Notes under the pieces: generated by a model
The model's input: the letters and a program-made list of their open reading frames with translations, nothing else
Database searches by the model: none
Told to the model about the DNA's origin: nothing
DNA from: Calonectria ilicicola
Lineage: Eukaryota; Ascomycota; Sordariomycetes; Hypocreales; Nectriaceae
Reading direction: 5' to 3'
Length of the DNA stretch: 64,000 nt
NCBI GenBank assembly: GCA_020809705.1
Contig: CP085830.1
Location: forward strand, 1,860,001 to 1,924,000
Made by a program: the position numbers and the translations under genes
In this document: positions 1-14,000 of the stretch, piece after piece
Position numbering within the stretch: position 1 is the stretch's first letter
Layout of the letters: each line of letters begins with the position of its first letter

Positions 1-38
1 CAATATCACTGTCAGTCGAAGTAAAAGGATTGCACTTA

Positions 39-905
<867 letters not shown>

Positions 906-1261
906 AAGTAGGATATTATAGAGTTGGTTGGTAAATAGATATTTCAATTTATGTAAAATTAAAATTGTAAAAATTAATAAAATCTTAGATAATTATAAAA
1001 TATTTAAATATAATTAGTTTATAGTTTTGGTTTAAATATTTATATATTTTTATTAAAGATATATTTATTTTATAAGTATTAAGTTATTATTAATTTTTAT
1101 TTAAAGTAAAAATATATATTAAGCTAGTTAGATTAAGAGTAATTAATTAGGATATTTATTTAATTTATTTTTTTTAAAAAAAATTATCATTATATAAATA
1201 TAAATTAAATAATATTATTTATATTTTATTATATTAATTATTTTAATAAATTATAAGCATT

Positions 1262-1459
1262 AATTTAAAAAAACTTTAAATTTAATATATAATTATTAAG
1301 TATTATAATAATTATTTTAATAATTATAATAATAATTATAGTAATTATATTTTAATTATAATAATAATTATATATATATAATAATTATAATTTTAGGTAA
1401 GTAAGTCTATTTTTATTTTATTAAGTTTAACTGTTTTTATTATAATATAAGTTATAATA
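1262..1459 (-). repeat. Left LTR remnant of Gypsy-1a
   Basis: This segment matches the right-hand part of the LTR at 7,540-7,927, including the TAATTATAATAATAATTAT stretch and an end reading GTTATAATA where the better copy has GTCATAACA. The part that should precede it (before 1,262) is not recognisable as LTR, either truncated or mutated too far. Confidence 0.65.
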
Positions 1460-1859
1460 TAATATTTTTTTCTATTAATTCTTATCCCTAAAACTATATA
1501 TATAACCTTAATACTATTTTATTTAAAATAGGTTAACTTAGATTTATAATTATCTTTTTTTAATATTAATAATATATTTAATAAATCTACTTATTATTAT
1601 ATTTATCTTACTAAAGATATTATTTTATTTAATTATAATATTATATCTTATTCTTTTTATATTTCTAAAAGCTTTTACTATTAAATAATAATTTAATTCT
1701 TTTATTATAAGGAGTATATATATTATAATTATTTTTATAATATATTAGGGGTAATAATAAATTTTTATAAAGGATTTTTATTTTTATAATATTTTTATAA
1801 TTAATAAGTATAGTAATAATTAAACTAAGTAAGAAATCTGATTATTTAGATAAAGTAAA

Positions 1860-2100
1860 AGAGTAAGTTAAGGAAGAGATGTTGGTTACTTAGGCGAAGC
1901 TAAATGAGGTCCTTATTTATTTGATATATTTGTGGAAATAGAAGTGTTTATTAAAGTCTTATAGTGAAGAAATAGTTTATTATAGTTTATTATTTATAGA
2001 TAATTTAGATAATATAGATTGGGTAGAGTTAAAGATAGTAATTAATATATAGGCTTTAGAGGCTTTAGATATTATTAATTAGAATGTTGTGGATTTTCTT
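1860..2100 (+). pseudogene. Plus-strand ORF remnant antisense to Gypsy-1a
   Basis: This patch is less AT-rich than its surroundings and lies between the pol 3' end and the 3' LTR. On the plus strand it reads as a protein broken only by a few TAG codons, which are what CAG becomes after RIP. A visible piece is LLFIDNLDNIDWVELK. It looks helical and charged. A plus-strand open stretch sits at the matching place in Gypsy-1b (31,590-31,770). I do not know the product. Confidence 0.4.
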
Positions 2101-5100
2101 TTTATTTCTTTTAGAGAAATATTTTTAATATTTTTAAATAATATATAAGGTATTTTATTAATTCTTAGGTTATTTTTTTATAGCCTTTTTATTTAATTTT
2201 AAATTTTTTATCTTTTTCTCTTTTTTATAAGATTTTTTAATTTTTTATTAATCTTCTAGATTTTTTATTTATAGTTTATAGCTAGGTCCTGTATTAACTT
2301 AGATACTATTATTAGGTTCTAGTAATAAAATATAGAAGATAAAGTAAACTTTAATATTATTTAGAAGGTTAAGTTTATAATTATTTTTTAATATTTTTCT
2401 TTTAATTAGGTATAATCTAATCTATATAAAGTTAATTTTTTTATTTTATTTTTTTATTATAAGATTTTTTATTATTAAGTAGATTATATTTTCTTTTAAA
2501 AAGATTAATTTTTTTAACCTTTTAAAATTATAATATTTTTTTATAATATTATAAATAAATTTAAGTTTAATTTTTATTTCTTTATATAGTTTTTTTAGAT
2601 TATTTGATTTAATTATAACTTTTACTTAAATAATACCTTTTAAAAGGGCTTAATAAGTATCTAGTATAAAGCCAAAGTTAGCTTTTATTAGTATTATTTT
2701 AATACTATAGTTATAGAATATATTATATACTAATTGTATAATAGGTAGCTTTTTTATTTAATTGGTTTATTTATAATTAATATAGTATTATAAATATTAT
2801 TTAATTTTTTAATTTTAATATTTAATTTATTTATTTATTTAAAGGTAGAAGGCTATACTTAACTTATAATTTAATCTTATTAAAAATATTAGATTTTATT
2901 AAAACTTAAATATAAATAATTATTTTTTATTTAAGATGATTTTAGTTAGTAGTTTATATATAGTAATTATATATTAAAAGAAAAGATAAGTAAATTATTC
3001 TTTTTTTATTATTTTATTATAAGAAAGATAATATATTATTTTTATAAAATAATTAATAATAATAAAAATATTATTATAATATACTTTTATAATAAGGTTT
3101 ATTAATAAAGGAAGGTTAATAATAAAGTCTATTATAATTAAATCCTATGATTATTATATAATAGGGGATAGTTATAATAATTTATATAGTTTACATTTTA
3201 GTTTTTTAAAGTATTAGTATAGGCTATATTTTTTATATACTTATTTAACTTTCTTTTTTATCTTACTAAAGGAAAATATCTATTTAATTTATTTAAGAAT
3301 TTTATTAATACCTTTATAGTTATATAAGAGATATTTATAAATATCCCTTATTAATTTTATTTAATATTTTTTTAGTATTTATAAGTAATTTATTTTTTTT
3401 ATTTAAAAGTAAAAGATTATATTTTTTAATTTTCCTTAATAATAGATTATTTTATTTTATTTATTATATTAATATTTCTATAATAGTAGTTCTAGTTATA
3501 TATAATAATCCTTTTATTTTTATAGTAGTAATTATTTTCTTTATTTTTATTATTATTTTACTAATTAGGGCTTATTTTAAGCTTTTATTAGTATTGTAGA
3601 TTAATAGTTTTTTTTATATTTTTGGTTTTTTTATATTATAATTAGATTAGTAGTTAATTGTATTAGTATAGTTATTTTTAGTTCCTTTAATATGGATGAT
3701 TTAGTAGTTAAATTTAGATAGGTATTTTATATATTATAATTACTTTTTATTAAGTTTTTAAATAATTATAAAGTAAGTAATATTTTTATAATTAATATAT
3801 ATTATAATTTTATAATTATTTTTTAAAAAGTATTATTAAAATTTTTTAAAAATATTAATAATAATAAGGAATTTTTTATTATAAATAAAGTAATTTAGCT
3901 TAAGGCTATATAATTTATATAAATAGAATACTATAGGATATAGATTCTTTTATTCGTCTTATTGCCCGATCTAGGCCCCTAGGGCAAAATCTAATATATT
4001 AGTTTCTAGCTTTATAGGTTTATTAAAATTAAATATTATAAGAATAGGTTTTTTTAAAATAATACTTTTTATAATTTTAAATAATTATTATACTTTAATT
4101 CCTTATTGAAAAATAATTCCTTTCTTAATTAGTTCTATTATATCTAAGGTAATTTTATTAAATCTTTTAATAAATCTTTAATAATAATTAATAAATCTAA
4201 GGAAGATTTATATTTCTTTTATATTAGTAAATTCCTTTTAATCTTTTATTATAATAACTTTCTTTAAATTTATATAAATCTTATTAAAGTTAATAATATA
4301 TTCTAGGAATTCTACTTCTTAAATATAGAATTTACTTTTTTTAATTTAATTAAAAGTTTAATATCTTAAAGAGCTTTTAAGATTTTATAAATATATTCTT
4401 TATATTCTTTTTTATTTTTAAAGAAAATAAAAATATTATTTAAGTAATAAATAATAAAGATATTTAAGTATTTTTATAATATATTGATTATTATTTATTA
4501 AAATAATATTAATATATTTATAAGTTTAAAAGGTATAATTAAGTATTTAAATAATTTAAATTTAATTTAAAAAGTAGTTTTTTATTTATATTCTTTTTTA
4601 ATATAAATAAAATTATATATTTCTTTAAGATTTAATATAATAAAGATATTAGTTTTATAAAAGTAATTTTTTATTTTATTAATTAATAGTAATGGAGTAT
4701 GATTTTTAATAATAATATTATTAAATTATTAATAATTTATAATAAAGTATAGCTTTTTATTTTTCTTAAATATAAATATAATAAAATAATTAATTTTAAA
4801 GTTTAAAATATAAATATATTTCTTTTTAAGTATATCTTAGATATATTCTTTTAAAGTATTAAATTTAATTTAATTAAGATTATAAATAAGGTAAAATTAA
4901 GTATTAAATCTATTTTTAAGGATAATTTTATAATCTTACTAATTAAACTTAAATAATCTAATATTTAGTTTTTCTATAAAAAGCTTTTTATAAATTTAGT
5001 ATTATAAAGATATATTATATAATCTATTTACTTTTATTTTAATTTTTATTTTTTTAAAGCTTTTATTAATTTATTAGAATTATATTTTAAAATATATAAT

Positions 5101-7539
5101 AATTTATTATTATTACTTTTTCTAATTATTCTTATATTTATATTTTATTCCTTTAAATAATAAAGATTCTCCTTTACTTATACCTTTTACTTAATTAAGA
5201 TTAAAAGTTCAAGATCTTTTAATTAAATTTATAAAAATATTACTAATTATATTATATTTCTTAAATATTTATATCTAGCTAATATATTAATAAATATTAA
5301 GATTATATTAGTATAATTATAAATACTTTAAAATTAAATTATATTATTTAATATTAATAATATTAAAAATTATTTTTTTAATTTTTTTCTTTAATAAAGA
5401 TTTTTAAATAATTAATCTTTTTATTTATAATATTATTATTATAATTAAAAGAGATTCTTTTTATATTAATAATTTTATATAAATTAACTTTTATTATCTA
5501 TAATAATTAAAATTAGTTAATTATTTAAAAATTAATATAATTTTATTTAACTCTATTATTCACTATAATATTATATTATTTCCCTTTAATTCTTACTTTT
5601 ATTTCTAATTATTATTAAGATTACTCTTTAATTATAAAGTATAAAGCTTTTTAAGAAGTTCTTTTAATAATTTTAAAGATTATTGCTTTAATTATTTCTA
5701 CTATTCTTCTATAAGGAGCTTTACTTATTTTTTAATTTTACTTAATACTAGGCTATTACTTTATTTAATATATAGATATTATATTTAGGGTCTTAGTATT
5801 TATTCTAGGGTAGCTTATTATAATTAAAGAATTTAGATTCTCTTAGTTTTAATATAGTAAATTGATAGTAGAGGTTTCTTTTTATAACTTTATATTAGTT
5901 AGTATCTTTTATAAGTATAATAGATAATTATATTTTCTATTTTAATAGGAAAGTATATTACTTTTTATTTTTATTTTATATAAATAAAATAATTATAATT
6001 ATAATAATTTATTTATAAAATTTCTTTATATTTTTTATATATTATATTTATTTAAAGATTATTTTTTAAATATTAAATTAATTAAGGATTAATATTTCCT
6101 AATTGCCACTTACTTTAGGCTAGTAGGAATACTTTATCTCTATCTTATAAAGATTCTCTAATTTATTATATTATTTTTTATAAGCTAGTTATCTACTTTC
6201 TTTTTTTATTTTTATTATAAGTATAAGTATTCTATTATATTAGGGCTTTATTAGTATAAATATTTAATATAAATATAAAGATTTTTATTTCCTTAGTTTA
6301 TTTTAATTATTTATATAATAGGTATACTTTTCTCTCTTTCTAGGTTAATTATACTTTATAAATAATTTTATTAACTTCTTATTATAAAATAAGCTTGATT
6401 TTTTATAATTTATAATTTTCTTTTTATTATTTAATAATAATAATTAATTTATACTTAAAAATAATAATAAAAATAATTTTTTTTATAATATCTTTTTTTC
6501 TTTTTAATACTAAGATTTATTAGTTTTTTATAATATTAAGTTATTTTTATTCTTTTAATATAAATTTAAATTACTTTCTTATTTTTAAAGAGTAATATTT
6601 AAAGAATTTATATTCTTTCTCTTTATAATTAAAGTAAATAATCTTACTTTTATTATAACCTTAAGTAATATTAAGTTCTATTAATTTTAAATAAATCTTA
6701 TATATAGTACTTTATTACTTATTTTAAATTTTTTTTATTTAAAATATATAAGGTTTTATTATTTTAAATATATTCTTTATATTAATTAAATTATCTTTTA
6801 TTAATCTTAATAGTACTTTTAATATATTTTAAGAGTTTTTTTAATTAATTTTCCTTATAGATTTTATTTTTGATTTTACTTTTTAAGCCTTTATAATAGA
6901 GTTTTATTAGTATATTATTATTTTAAACTATTTATATTATAATTCTTTTAAATTTAGTTAAATATTAGTTATAAGATTTTATTTATTTAAACTTATATAA
7001 TTGATTTATAGTTTATTATTTTATATTAATTATATTAAAATTATTTTTAATAATAATCTTAAAATTTTTTTAATTTTTAAAGATTTTTTAAATTTCTTTA
7101 ATTTAATTAATATTATTTTTATTTTTTAAATAATCTTTTATAATAAATTTAAATTATATTTCTATATCTTCTTAAAGAAGGATTTTAATATATAATACTT
7201 AAATTTTAAAAATTATAAATTAGGTTAAGAAGAAGTAAAAGTATTCTTTTATTTAGGTAAGAAAGGGGATTATATTAATAGTTTTTTTTAAAAAGGGTTT
7301 TAAAATTAGAGGTCTTAGAATTTTATTAATATTTTTATTTTTATTTTCTTTAATTATAATAATTTTAATTTCTTTTACTTTAAATTAAGTTTATATATTT
7401 ATAAGTTTCTTTTTAATTTATTATAATTTTATAATTAATTTAATATTACTAGAAGGAGTAGTAATAGTAAGATTCTTTCCAGATATTATTATTACTTAAT
7501 TATTAATATAAGTAACTAACTAAATAAGAGCTTTTAATA

Positions 7540-7927
7540 TACAATAATTTAATTAATTCCTAACTTAATAAACCAATTAAAATAAAAGATTTATTATTAA
7601 TAAAATAGTTAAGTATATTATAGTAAATAAAATAATAAAAATATTATATTAGGTAATAATTAATTATAATTAAAGTAATTAAATTATATTAAAAATTAAT
7701 TAAAATTATTCTTTATAATTAGCTTTAATCTATCTATATACTTCTAAACTTAATATATAATTACTAAATATTATAGTAATTATCTTAATAATTATAGTAG
7801 TAATTATAGTAATCACATCCTAATTATAATAATAATCATACATATATAGTAATCACAGTCCCAGGTAGGTAGGTCTATCCTTATTCTGCCAAGTCTGACC
7901 GCCCTCGTTATGGCATGGGTCATAACA
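7540..7927 (-). repeat. Right LTR of Gypsy-1a (388 bp)
   Basis: Its first half matches both LTRs of Gypsy-1b. Its last 70 bases keep unusual amounts of G and C (7,858-7,927) and end in CATAACA. On the minus strand it therefore starts with TGTTATGACCC, a normal TG start for a Ty3/Gypsy LTR. The half corresponding to U3 differs from Gypsy-1b. Confidence 0.8.
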
Positions 7928-7994
7928 CTAACCACTGCACTATAATGCTTTTAATGATTTTATAATTAAATAATATTAATTATATTATTTATTT

Positions 7995-8615
7995 AATTTT
8001 ATTTTGATAAAAATAAAATTTTATATATTTATTATTATTAAAAAAATTATATATATATAAAATTTTAATAATAATAAAATATTAAAAGTATTTATAAATA
8101 ATTATATATATAAGGATTATTTTTAATTTATAAAATAAAAAGAAAAATATAATAATTATATTATTATTAAATATTAAATTAAAAAAAATACTTTTAATTA
8201 CTTAATAGGTACTATCTAGCTCTCTTTTTTCTTAATTTTAAAATCTATATAAAATGTATTCATTATCTTTCTTAATCTTTATAAATAAACCTTATTTCTT
8301 TTTAAATCTTATTTATTTAGTTCTTATATTTATTATTATTATAATTTTAAAGCTTTTTTAGATTAAAGCTTATAATTTATTAAAAAAGAAAGATAGTTTA
8401 AATTAAATAATTTAAATTAAAATAATAAATATTTTTTAATATTAAATTTTAATAGAGTTTTTTATTAAGGTATTAGAAGAATATATTTTTAGGTTATTAT
8501 AATATTTAATAATTTTTTATTTTAGCATTATATTTATAAGCTTAATTTAATATATTAACTTAATCTTATTAAATAGTTAGACTTTTATATAGGTAAAGAG
8601 AAAAAAATAACCTTT
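7995..8615. repeat. Family F repeat copy 1, split by a short Family B element
   Basis: The segment 7,995-8,140 followed by 8,400-8,615 matches the uninterrupted stretch 24,970-25,330. A later part also matches 19,905-20,105. The intervening 8,150-8,390 is a shortened Family B element, so 24,970-25,330 shows what the site looked like before that insertion. The coding capacity is unrecognisable. Confidence 0.65.
8150..8390 (+). mobile_element. Short Family B element inserted in Family F
   Basis: It carries the Family B start (the TTTTAATTACTTA and TACTATCTAGC motifs) and the Family B end (GCTTATAATTTATTAAA), but lacks the middle found in the 756-765 bp copies. Boundaries are set by comparison with the empty site at about 25,112 and are accurate to about 10 bp. 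Confidence 0.6.
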
Positions 8616-9012
8616 AAATATATACCTTTAAATATACATATATAGCTAAGATATTAATTAAATAATATATTATTTATATTAATAATAACTCTTTAAAAAC
8701 TAAATTTATAATTTAATATATTTACTAAAAGATTTAAATTAATAATATTAATTTAAATATAAATAAATAAAAAAATTTAAAAAAATTTAATAATAAAATA
8801 ATATAAAAAATAAAAATAAAATTAAATTAATTTTTTAAAAATATATTTAAGAATAATAAATTTTTTATTTAAAAATAATAATAAATAATAAAATTAATAT
8901 TAAAATATTTTAAAATATTTAAATATAAAAAATTTTCTTTAAATAATAAATAAAAATAATTTTTAAAAAAATTAAATAAAAAAAATTATAAATAGATTAA
9001 TATATTAAATAG
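8605..9012 (-). repeat. Family A fragment, inverted
   Basis: This is the reverse complement of the middle of Family A (compare 21,120-21,480), recognised by the run AATAATATATTATTTATATT and the following TTTAATATATTTA. Neither true end of the element is present. Confidence 0.65.
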
Positions 9013-9725
9013 ATAATAATTGTATTTTTATTGAATATTAAATAAAAAAAGCACTTTTAATTACTTAAATAGATACTATCTAGCCCTCCTTTTTCTTCAA
9101 TTTTAAAATTATTTCTTTTAATCTTTATAAATAAATCTTACTTTTTTTAAATTTTATTTATTTAATTTTTATATTTATTATTAATAATATTTATTATAAA
9201 GCTTTTTTTTTAATTTTAAATTCTTAAATTTAAATTTATTATATTTTTATATTATTTTTTTTAAAATTTAATAATTTTTTTTAATAGATTTTTAATTATT
9301 TATATTAAAATTAATAATATAAAATTAAAATATTTAAAATTTATATATAATAAATTTTATTTTTTAATAAATTATAAAATTAATATTATTATTTATATTT
9401 AATTTATTTTTAATAAATTTTAATTAATATTTAATATATAATATAAAAAATAATTATTTATAAAAAATATTATTAATATATTTTTTAATAAATAAATAAT
9501 TTTAATTATAAAAATATAATATTTAAATAATATTATATTAAAAATAATAAAAAATATATATTAAAATTTATAATTTTAATAAAAAAAATATTTTAAATAT
9601 AATTATTTAAATTTTTATAAAAATAATTTTATTATAAAATTAATTATATTTTAATTAAGTAAATTATATAATTAATTTAATTCTATTTATTATTATTATA
9701 ACTTTAAAAATATATAAATAAATTA
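9013..9725 (+). mobile_element. Family B copy, diverged or truncated at its 3' end
   Basis: It starts AATAATTGTATTTTTATTGAA and contains the AGATACTATCTAGCCCTCC motif shared by all Family B copies. The last part departs from the consensus and runs into an LTR fragment at about 9,725. Confidence 0.65.
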
Positions 9726-9911
9726 AAGCCAATTGTAAGAGATAGTTTTAATTAGCTTTTAATATAACTTGATTACCTTAATTGCAATTGATTATTACCT
9801 AATATAATACTTCCATTGCTTTATTTACTATAACGCGCCTAATCATCCTGCCAATAATAAATCCTTCGTTCTGATTGGTTTATCAAGTTAGGAATTGACT
9901 AGATTGTTATA
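9726..9911 (+). repeat. Gypsy-1 LTR fragment, opposite orientation, weakly mutated
   Basis: This is the reverse complement of the first ~190 bases of the Gypsy-1 LTR as it appears at 30,701. It keeps many C and G bases that are T and A in the other copies, for example ATCCTTCGTTCTGATTGG. It ends at 9,911 exactly where the LTR boundary lies in the other copies. The other half of the LTR is missing, apparently cut off by the Family B copy to its left. Confidence 0.75.
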
Positions 9912-10002
9912 GTTAGTATACTATGTGGCACTTTCATATAGAGACTAAGGTTTAATTCCTTATACTATCCTTAACTTAAGTTAATAGATTTTTCTTTATT
10001 AT

Positions 10003-10229
10003 TAATAATTATATATTAATTATATATCAATTGTATATTAATTATAAAAAAAGGCCATTTAGGGGGTTTTTTATCCCTAGAGGGTTTTTCCTATCTAATA
10101 TAAAGGCTAAAAAACTAAGCTAAATATATAGTATTTAGTGTGCTTCTAGGTAAAAGTAGTAGTTTAGGCTATAATTGATTTTATAGGCTTGTAGGTTCTA
10201 GTTGAGCTACTAGATAGGGTTTTTTTTTA
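10003..10229 (+). repeat. Family G, left copy of a 45-kb-spaced inverted repeat
   Basis: It begins with three tandem units resembling TATATTAATTA, followed by AAAAAGGCC and GGTTTTTTATCCCTAG, and ends AGCTACTAGATAGGG plus a T-run/A-run palindrome. The reverse complement lies at 55,035-55,262. Both copies are less mutated than their surroundings. Confidence 0.8.
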
Positions 10230-10324
10230 AAAAAAAATAAGATCTTTAAAAATTAATCTTATAAATAAATAAAAAATAATAAAGCTAAATAAATAAAAAG
10301 CTTTATTTATTATTAAAAGAAACT

Positions 10325-10599
10325 CCTTTAAAAGCTTATTTATAAATTAAATAATAATATCTTTTTAAATAAATAATAATACTAACTTCTTATAAATATT
10401 AAAAATAATAAAATATAATTATAATAATTACTAGATTGAGTAGTAATCGTTAATATAATTAACTAAAAATCTAAAGGTAGATAATAATAAATAGAAGTTT
10501 AGGTAGCTTATAAGATAAAGTTTTTTATATACAGCTTATTAAGGTAATAATAAACATTTTATAATACACTACTTTAATATTAACTTTCCCTAGCAGGGA
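10325..10599 (+). repeat. Family E copy 1
   Basis: This is a direct repeat of 18,908-19,187, nearly colinear over about 280 bp. It ends in CTTTCCCTAGCAGGGA, a small near-palindrome. The same end occurs inverted at 19,283-19,328, so this could be the terminus of a DNA transposon. Confidence 0.65.
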
Positions 10600-10600
10600 T

Positions 10601-10868
10601 TAAGGGTTTTTTTAGTATATATTTAAGAGAGATTTATTTAAATGTATATTATTATATTTTTAACTAAAAATTCTTTCTTTTATTATATAAGATTTTTAAT
10701 TATTAAGGTTTTCTTATCTTATATAACCTTTAGACTTTAGAGTTAATATAAAAGTAATTATATTAATAAATTTAAAAGTTTATTATAAGATATACTTTTA
10801 AATTCTATAATCTTATTAATATCTTTCTTTTTAAAAAAAAGAAAATAATTATATAAAAGATATATTAA
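10601..10868 (+). repeat. Family A 3' part
   Basis: It matches the last ~270 bp of Family A (compare 21,470-21,706), including the 3' hairpin region at about 10,823-10,850 and an end reading AAAAGAT. The 5' part is absent; Family E abuts it on the left and element V lies 6 bp to the right. Confidence 0.65.
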
Positions 10869-10874
10869 AAAAAT

Positions 10875-11048
10875 TGTAAGGACAATTAAGATCCTAGTGC
10901 CACTATAGCTAGAAGTAGTATACAACCCATTTAGTCTATTAGAGAATTTTAGCAAACAATTGAGGAATACTTATTAAATTAAAATCTATATACTATAATA
11001 TAATTTATTTTATAATTTTTAAAATTACCTTAATTAATAACTTTTATA
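10875..11048 (+). repeat. Left (5') LTR of element V
   Basis: It starts TGTAAGGACAATTAAGATCC and ends CTTTTATA, and keeps a GC-richer patch CCTAGTGCCACTATAGCTAG. It has the same length (174 bp) as its partner at 17,389 and differs from it mainly by C/T and G/A changes in both directions. Confidence 0.85.
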
Positions 11049-14000
11049 ATTCTTTAATTTTTATACCCTTTTAAGTAATTAGTATAATTATTATAAATAT
11101 ATAAATTATAAATAATTATAATAAATATTTCTTAAGTATATTATATATAAATATAATATTTAAGTTATTTTAAAGAATTTATATTTTATTAAAGTATTTA
11201 AGTATTATAAAAGATTAATTAATTTTAATAATTAAGCTTTTAATTTTTATTAATAAATAAATATAAAATAAATAATAAATAAAATTATTAAATTTAAATA
11301 TAAAATAAAAATTTAAAAAATTAAATAAATAATAATATAAATATATATTAAATAATTATATTTTAAATTTAAAATATAAATTTTATAATTTTAAGTTTTT
11401 TTTAATAAGAAGATTAAAATAAGAAAGTTTAGAGAGTAGATATATTATATAAATTTATAAAATATAATAATTATTTATTATTTACTTTATATAAAGAATA
11501 TATAATAAAAGAAAAAGGGTTTTAAATCTTATTATAAATTATAATCTAATAATAAATAATTTAAATAAAAATATTATAAAAAATAATAAATTAATTATAT
11601 TATATATTAAAAAAAGATTAAAATAAATTATTAATTTATAATTATATTATTTTCTAAAATAATATAATTAATATATAAATTAATAATTAAATATATATAA
11701 TAAAATTAAAAAATAATTTATAAAAAAGCTATTTAAATTTATAAAAGATTAAATAAGCTATAATTAGATTCTCTTACTATCTATAAATCTAATAAAGAAA
11801 TTATATTATAAGCCTTAATAATTCTTTTTAATAAAATTTTTTAAACTTTATTTATAAAAAGTATATTAATTTAAAATTCTAAGAAATATAATTAAAAAAT
11901 AATCTTCTAAATTTATAATAAAATAATAAATAATTATTAATAAATTATTTTAATATATAAAGTATTATTTATATATCTTTAAATATTTAAAATTTAAAAG
12001 ATAAATTTAATTTAATTTATTAATATTATTATAAATTAAATAAGAATTTAAAAAAGAAAATAAAATAATTATAAATCTTATTATAAAAAGTTAAAGAAAT
12101 AATTTATAAGGTAAAATAATTATAATTTTATATATATAATAATATTAAATAATTAAAAAATAATTAAAATAAAAAATTATATTTAAAAATAATTTAAAAA
12201 AATATAAAAAAGTTCTAATTTTTAAATTAATATTATAAATATTTAAAAAATAAATATATATAAAATTAAAAATTTAAAAAAGATCTTAAAATAAAAGATT
12301 TTAAAACTTCTTTACTTTAAATATTTATTAATAATAAATATTTAAGAAAAATTTAATAAGAAATTATTTTATTATATAATACTTTAATAATAATAAATAA
12401 AATTATTCTAATTTTAAGTATAATTAATTTTAATAAATATAAAATAATCTTTAATTAAATTAATATAATTAAAAGTATAAATATAAATTATTAATATTAA
12501 AATTAAAAAATTAGATTTTTTAAAAAATAAGAAGGTATAAAAGTTAAGTTTAATATTTTAATATTAAAATTAAAAATAGTTTTTATAAGAAATATTATTA
12601 AAAGTAAAATAATTATTTTTTAAATATTTAATAAAAAAATAATTAAAGTAAATATAAATATAGGTATATAAGTTAATCTTATTAATATAAGGCTAGTAGC
12701 TAGGCTAGGGCTTAAAGAGGTAGCTAATTAGAAGGCGCTACGTCTTATAAGCTATAATAGGATTAAAAAGCTTTTAAAATAAGTTTATTAGTTAATCTTT
12801 TTCTTAATTAATTTTAGAGGATTTTTATAGAAGATTTAGTAAGTACTTATTAAAGCTATTAAATCTAATAAAGCTAATAATATCTTATTATTTATTAAAT
12901 TAATAGGTAAGGAGGGTATTATTATAAATATAAAAACTTATTTATAAAATTATAAATTAATCTTTATTATAAATATAAAGTCTTTTATAAAAGAGTTAAT
13001 AAAAAATAATAAATAAGCTTAAATAATATATATTTATTAAATACTTATTAAATTATTAAATATATATTATATTATATATTTAAATAATATTATTATTTAC
13101 TTTTAGAATTAAGACTAATATATATAAAATATTAAACAAATCCTATAAAAGCTATAAGCAGCCTAGTTATATACTAAGCTATTTAAATATATCTTTTACT
13201 AATAGATGGTTAAGTTCCTAAATTATATTATTATATAAAAAAGGATTAAAATAGATTTAATATAAATTTAAGTAATTATTAAGTAGCCTATACTAACTAA
13301 TTTTAAAAAAATATAAATCTTTTTAGGCTTTTATAATTTTTATAGGAAGTTTATTTTAAAATATTTAAAAATTATAAAGCTTATTATAACTTTATTTAAA
13401 GATAGTAAAAAAAATTATAAAATAGAAGAATTTATATAGTTTTTAAAGATATAAAAAGTATTAAAAGAGCTTTAATATATTTTCTATTTAATAATTATTT
13501 TTTAATATTAGAACTTTAAATTATTTATATATATAAAAATAAATATATTAATTAAAATTATTTTAAATATATTATTTTAATTATAAGTAGATTAATAATA
13601 AATAATTATTTATTAATTATAAAAGCTTATAAATATAAAGTAATATTAAATTATAAATTAATAAGAACTTTTAATTATTATAAAAAAATTTAAAATATTA
13701 AAATTATTATTTATTAAGATTATTTAATAAATTTATATTATTAATAGATTATATTATTTTAATAAAAGTAATATTTACTTTTATATAAGATTTTTAAAAA
13801 AGCTTATTTATTAAATATATAAATTTATATTATTTAACTTTAATATTAAATATAAATTAAAGAAAATAAATTTTATTAATAAATTTTTTAAAAAATCTAA
13901 TTATATATTAAATAAAATAATTTATTATAATATATTACTTACTTTAATAAAAAAATTAATATTAATTAATAAATTATTATTAAATATATAATAAATAATT

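Larger units (their letters stand above)
1262..7927 (-). mobile_element. Gypsy-1a: degraded Ty3/Gypsy LTR retrotransposon
   Basis: The interior from about 2,100 to 7,537 aligns base for base, apart from C/T and G/A changes, with Gypsy-1b at 31,760-37,203, and the two segments have nearly equal length. Read on the minus strand, the reverse-transcriptase active-site region lies at about 4,423-4,463 and now encodes IFIIYYLNNI, where the family has YLDD. Both aspartates have become asparagine, as RIP G-to-A changes would produce. Reading frames are broken throughout. The right-hand LTR (5' LTR of the minus-strand element) is well kept. The left one is recognisable only for its last 200 bp. I could not find a target-site duplication, so the left boundary is approximate. 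Confidence 0.85.

Noticed and set aside
10758..10955. 65-codon open frame on the minus strand inside the AT-rich block
   Set aside because: It crosses the boundary between a Family A fragment and the element V LTR and encodes a low-complexity Leu/Ile/Tyr/Lys string, so it is a chance frame.
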